Origin: Hormiphora californensis
Lineage: Eukaryota; Ctenophora; Tentaculata; Cydippida; Pleurobrachiidae
Reading direction: 5' to 3'
Assembly: GCA_020137815.1 (NCBI GenBank)
Contig: CM035350.1
Span: 2,167,328 to 2,231,327 of the forward strand
DNA: 64,000 nucleotides
Below are positions 1 through 64,000 of this stretch, piece by piece. The stretch's first letter is position 1. The number at the start of each line of letters is the position of its first letter. Under the pieces are notes generated by a model. The model saw only the letters and a program-made list of their open reading frames with translations, was not told where the DNA came from and did not search any database. Both the position numbers and the translations under genes were made by a program.

Positions 1-43
1 ACGTATGACCGATGACGTGTGAACTAATCGACCATTATTTCAG

Positions 44-181
44 CGTGTGACGCGTGTAATGGATCTGAATTCTGATGGGAAGTTGAGTAAAGGAGAACTA
101 GCAGAGTTATTCTTCACGGAGAGTCAGTTATCGTCATTTTCCCGTCCTACGTCATCCTCCGGTGGTTCTTCTTACTCCTAG
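44..181 (+). CDS. EF-hand protein, last exon (5' part outside window)
   Basis: A consensus acceptor (TTTCAG) ends at 43, and an open frame then runs to TAG at 179-181. It reads RVTRVMDLNSDGKLSKGE followed by a Ser-rich tail. DLNSDGKLSKGE is a textbook 12-residue EF-hand loop: Asp1, Asn3, Asp5, Gly6, Leu8 and Glu12 are all in place, so this C-terminal hand should bind calcium. The remaining 26 residues are Ser/Thr-rich and look disordered. Only the last exon is visible, so the type of calcium sensor cannot be named. A possible polyadenylation signal ATTAAA lies at 310-315. The gene is head-to-tail with the laminin gene that starts 0.9 kb downstream. Confidence 0.72.
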   Translation, partial: RVTRVMDLNSDGKLSKGELAELFFTESQLSSFSRPTSSSGGSSYS

Positions 182-1086
182 CAATGATCGGATCAGTGAT
201 CCATTAAAACTGTGTTTGTCTGTTTGTACTGCTAATCAATTAAATGGGACTTGACACTGTCATGTGTTTCTCCGGCCATTGCCTATCTTTCAGTCACCGT
301 GTAACTGTTATTAAAACTGGTACTGTCATTCAATTGCCAATTATCGCTGGGTCACCCAGTGGGTGGAACTGGACGACTTTTTAACTTTTGGACATGGAAT
401 TTTTTCAGTTTTCAATCTTTGATTTCATCTACGTTTTAAATTTCACATAAAAGACTGTTTAATTTGTTATGGTTGGGTCTCTCGGCAGTGCAAGGTTGGT
501 TTTCGTAAATTGGTAGTAGGGGGAATAACAAAAACCAATAATAAATAGAGCATGGTTGTAACGCGCGAGTATTTTAACATTAAACAAAAGCATTTTGACG
601 CGCATTGTGCGCCGCGCGTTTGTATTTTTATTTTGACGATTCAAGAGCTTCCGAAATTTCCAAAATTTTTCAAATTTTAAAAAGATTTTTGATTTCCGGT
701 TGCCTCGCGCACGTGGTAATGTTGTCAGTTGTACACCAACATCCGATGCCGGATGCATTATTGTGTACACGGAATGTATTTTCCACCCTATGCTTTAAAC
801 GAACAGGTGCTTCTAATCACACACCATCTGTGAAGACACTGGAGGGCGGAGGCCCAGGTCTCGTGCGGCTGGAGGCTGCACACTGCACAGTGCACACCGC
901 TCCGGGTTATAAGACAGTCACACGGGACATTTGTGTACCCGGCAATGTAGGCCGAAAATTCTCCTTTGCCACTCAGAAAGATAATTAAAAGATGCATGAT
1001 GCTCAAACCAAATTAGGGCGTCAGAAAACAGTCCTGACAAGTGTAGACAAAAAGTATATTTGCAGGATGTATTAGAAACTATTACA
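182..1086. other. Intergenic: EF-hand 3' flank and laminin 5' flank
   Basis: No coding sequence is convincing here; the open frames at 605-988 and on the minus strand lack family features. A TATA-like TATAAG lies at 908-913, about 175 bp before the laminin start codon, and could belong to its promoter. The stretch near 596-617 is rich in CpG (alternating GCGC). Confidence 0.4.
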
Positions 1087-60373
<59,287 letters not shown>

Positions 60374-62144
60374 CAGCTGTTATCGCAGCAGGAGGTAAAT
60401 TAGTTTTGGGCCCGGCAGCCAGCACAGCACGACTCCAATTGTGGCGGGAAAACCGTTACTTCTCTCTCTCCCCCTTCTCTGATTCCCCTCCCTCTGATTC
60501 TCTCCCCTCCCCGCGTCTAAATCGGTGTTTTGTGACAGTGAACCTATAATATCCTGCTGGAGAAGCAATTTGACGCTGATATAGGACACTTCCTGGGGGT
60601 AGACATTGGGAGATTAGTGAACTATATATCAGAGATTGGATAGACATTGAGACTAGAGAGATATAGGGGGGGGGGGGGCAGCCAACTAGATCAGATAGGG
60701 GGAAATAGGTCGGGTGAAATTAGGTAATGTGATAGTAATGTATCTCGAGTATCTGGACGGGTGTTGGCAGATTGCCTACAAATATCCTAGTACTTGAGAT
60801 ATAGGAAACCTAGAGAGAGGGGAAGATATATCGAGACTGGAGAGGTGGAGGGAGAAAGGTTGATTCTTTCCCTCTCCCTGTATCTTCATCTCTCTAGGCT
60901 TCCTATATCTCCTCTAGAGAGAAGGAGAGAGAAAGATAGAGAGAGAGAAAGATAGAGAGACTCTCTCAGTCTCAGAAAGAGCATGGGGGATGTTGGTACA
61001 ACTTGGCTTGTAGCCTATAATGCACGTGCATGTACTACAGGCCCGCATTGTGTAGAACATTAGAAGCACGGAAGTGAGGCGTGGCCCACGATAAATTTAC
61101 CTACCAAGTGGAGAGAGATACTATCTCTTTACTTTCTCTCCTGCATGTGCAATATCTCGAAGCTCTCCTTCCTGAATTGACAGTCACGTGATCAAAATGG
61201 CGCTCTCTTATTGGTCAGTGTATGAAGCAATGTCGACTGTTCATTGGTCAATCCCTCTCTCTGCTCCAGGGAGGTTGTCCTACTTGTAGGAAGTGAGCCC
61301 ACACAGCTGGTAGGAGCTACTACTGGTCCTCCCCTCTCTCTGTGTGACGTCACAAGTCCGTGTATGACGTCATCAGTGTATAGAGTGACAGGGTGTGGCT
61401 GCAGCAGTTCATCAGTACACGTGGATATATACTGTGTGGTTTAGATTTCCCCCTCTCTCTCCAGATCGCTCCGCGGATATTGGTGTATGTGTGAAATCGT
61501 GTGAGCTAAGTTTTGGTGTTCTCAGGAATGGGGGTTACTTTACATGCGTGGGTGCCCCCCCCCCCCCCTTCTAAACCATGGGCACCTCAATTCTACTGAG
61601 AGATGATAACAGATCAAACAAACCGGCCGATCATAATAATAATCCACCATTTATACATATAACATCAGATCCCTCCTTTTCTATTTACACATACTCAGTA
61701 TAGGCTCAAATTACACTGACCTATGCCCGCAGTAACTCTCCTCCTTCCGTACTTCACATTTACTACCGATGTATGGGCATATATCCAGAAGTGCACCTGA
61801 TGCCAGGGGGTGGGGTCTCACTTTTGGTCCTGCAGAAGATGTCAAGATTTAGGAAGACAATGGAATAGGTTAGGGGAGGGTTGAAAAGAGGGTGAAATTG
61901 CGGGGATTTGGGATTGGTTTAGGGGCGATTAGGGTTCAAGATATAGTTGGGTGCCCGAGGGGCTTGTTATATCTTAAACTAACTTCTACTCTTGTGTAAT
62001 AGTTATCAATTCATCAAGTCCACATGACCTCCCACCCCGCTGACTCGCTTGAATCGGCAGCGTGGAGGGGGTAATTAGATAGAAAACGATAAATTATCAT
62101 CTGCTCCTCTGTACAAATCGGAGAGAGAGAGAGATAGATAGATA

Positions 62145-62184
<40 letters not shown>

Positions 62185-64000
62185 TAAAGGGAGAGAGAGC
62201 ACATTTGTTGTTTCTGAAAACCCGGGACCTCAATATTCAGCTAAACAAGGTTGCAGCTGATCAGGATTCCGTAATTACTCTTCAGCTCCCCAATCTCAGG
62301 TCCCTGTCTCGAAAATTACTCCCTGCTCGCTCTCCGAACCCTCTGAGCCAATAAGGGGGACCCCAGCTGCGATCAATAACCAATGAGCTCCTTGTTCCCT
62401 GTAATCACACGACCTCGCCCTTCATCATTTTCCAGAGAGAGAGGGAGAGAGATTGGAGGGAGAGAGGGAGAGAGGAAGTGAAAGAAAGATATCCAGATTT
62501 AGCATTCACGCCCATGACCGATGGTTAGCGGTTCAGGAAGGGAGGGAGAGAGATAGAGTAGTGGTCAGCGGAGGGTAGGGGGGCCCCAACTACTGAGAGA
62601 ATAGTAGTTAATTTTAGACAACCATACTCATAACTAGTCATTGGCGAGTCATTATGTCAATTGAGAGATAATATGCCGAGGGAGAGAGAGAATAAAGGAG
62701 AGATATTGAATTAAGAAGAAGGGGTTGAGAAGGAGGTGGTGATTAGGCTATTCAGTGAATAGTATTCACTATTCAGAGTAGCCACAGATTTGCATGAGCG
62801 GTGAATGAATGAGATTACTGTATGGTGACATGAATATTATATCTGCCACGGCCACAGTGATATGCATCTTGTTATTATCTTTTCTCACTCTCTCTCACTC
62901 TCCCCCACTCTCTCTATCTCTCTCCTACTCGCTTCTCCCCTGCACTCTCTCACTCCATCTATCTCTCTTTCTCGCGTTGGTGGCACCTATTGTTTGAGCT
63001 AAGTATTGCACTGAGTACCCTGCGGCGTTGAAGCAATCGGCCCTCTCTCACTTTTCCTTCTCTCTCTGTCTCCCTCTCTCTCTCTGTCTGTCCGCATCAT
63101 TATCTCAAGCTGTTCAACAAGTAATGACTGTCTTTCTCTTTCTCTCTCACTCTCTCTGATCACTCTCTCTCTCACTCCCTCATTTTGTAACTCTCTCTTC
63201 TCAATCTCACTCGCATATAATATTCAACAGGCCCCATTGCACCTCAAAACTCACTACTTGTTAGAAAGATAATAACAGTCAGTCTCACCCCTTACTCAAC
63301 AAAGTCAGTCACCATATAAGATTCATTCCCCCAAAACTTCGGGCCCGAATAACGAATTTGAGTGATGTAGCAAAGGGTAAGATGTATCAGGGTAATATTT
63401 GGATTTTCACAACATCCTGTCTAAAGTCTGGCAGGCCGTCCAGAGCGCACTGTCGCTTTTGAGAATCAAACCGCCAACCAGGCCAATACCAATTCTTTTT
63501 CAAAAGTTTTTGGTGAAACGGCGTAGAGCTATTATAGATCCACCCCCCTTGCAGATAACATTGATAGTGACAGCTCAATATTGTTGATCACACCCCAATC
63601 ACACTACCTTCCACTTTCACTATGATGGAGCCATATCTATCAAACCATGTGTTGAGTGTTCCTACCTTTGTAGTAGTCGACAATCAATTCCAGAATAATC
63701 CCGGCTCCCTCTATTGTGTGATACAGGAGGGTCATGGTTCAAGGGGAATCTAAACCCCAGAAACACTCGTAGCACACTTATCTGAAATCAAAGATTGGTT
63801 GTGGCAAGGTCTATCAGAATTGAAAGTGGACCATCCAGGAAGTGTTAAAATGATATCCCCCGGGCACGCCGTGGGAGGAGACTAGGATCCCTCCGGAGGG
63901 AGGTCCAACATCCTGGTTGCTATAGTTACCAACAAGTTTAAACCGGGATGCTGTTGCCACATACTGTTTTAACTCAGCTAGTCGCGATCTATTACCCAAG
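60374..64000. other. Downstream of the laminin gene: no supported gene
   Basis: Purine- and pyrimidine-rich patches, GA tracts near 62122-62200 and CT-rich sequence 62880-63180. Short open segments follow possible acceptors (61270-61440 and after 61464) but do not form a recognisable protein. A minus-strand frame at the window edge (63814-63999) could be an exon, without support. Confidence 0.45.
61180..61380. promoter_or_regulatory. Putative promoter: E-box, inverted CCAAT boxes, two CREs
   Basis: Within 200 bp lie TCACGTGATC (near 61183), AAAATGGCGC (YY1-like), ATTGGTCA twice (near 61210 and 61243, inverted CCAAT) and the palindromic CRE TGACGTCA twice (61345-61352 and 61365-61372, exactly 20 bp apart). 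Such clustering is typical of a proximal promoter; the gene it serves is not identified. Confidence 0.4.

Noticed and set aside
605-988. Plus-strand 127-codon ORF between the EF-hand and laminin genes
   Set aside because: Atypical composition, non-repeat but without domain, conserved motif or promoter support.
61244-61444. Further laminin exon after 60373
   Set aside because: The open segment after CTCCAG lacks LG strand motifs, and the stop at 60371-60373 already follows the final LG cysteine.
63814-63999. Minus-strand exon at the window edge
   Set aside because: A 61-codon frame with no recognisable motif; it could be part of a gene beyond the window but cannot be supported.

Overview
This window is metazoan. 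Its backbone is one long plus-strand gene whose exons join in phase into a laminin alpha-like chain: signal peptide, laminin EGF (LE) modules, a long L4b-like region, more LE, an L4a domain, more LE, a coiled coil, and five laminin G (LG) modules. Introns of about 60-300 bp, dense genes, many non-autonomous DNA transposons and abundant (GA/CT)n tracts suggest an early-branching animal, most likely a sponge. That placement is inference; nothing here names a species.

Layout. Positions 44-181 hold the last exon of an EF-hand protein. The laminin gene starts at 1087, directly with a signal peptide and LE modules, so no LN domain is seen. Its last recognisable exon stops at 60373. Intron 4 (2041-9604) contains an intronless secreted PLC-like gene (+, 2311-3315) and an antisense, disordered, Pro/Gly/His-rich gene of about 13 exons (-, 9536-3792). 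Intron 15 (12525-18830) contains an antisense secreted-protein gene (-, 13781-12642), a 0.94-kb foldback element, a small membrane-protein gene (+, 17289-17816) and a MITE with a TTA duplication. Intron 17 (19194-20826) contains an antisense cathepsin L-like protease with a C-terminal ShKT module. Intron 41 (31601-40510) contains three antisense paralogs of a secreted Cys-rich family I do not recognise, two of them in a recent tandem duplication separated by about 43 copies of a 21-bp repeat.

Mobile DNA sits almost entirely in introns. Two hAT-like elements have exact 8-bp target duplications (28641-29395 and 42703-43522, the latter inserted 4 bp inside an intron). Two elements are flanked by TA (14825-15761, 33740-34518) and one by TTA (17971-18452). 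Short pogo-like fragments also occur.

Data quality. About 44825-47400 and 50690-59840 are dominated by homopolymer runs of every base and contain no credible coding sequence. I read them as low-accuracy consensus; one laminin exon is probably lost in the first. Single-base frameshifts in otherwise intact genes (laminin L4a, the cathepsin, one Cys-rich paralog) may share this cause or be real lesions.

Functionally, the host gene encodes a basement-membrane chain, and its introns shelter at least seven unrelated genes, mostly secreted or membrane proteins and mostly antisense. From 60374 to the end no gene is convincing, but 61180-61380 looks like a promoter with an E-box, two inverted CCAAT boxes and two CRE palindromes.
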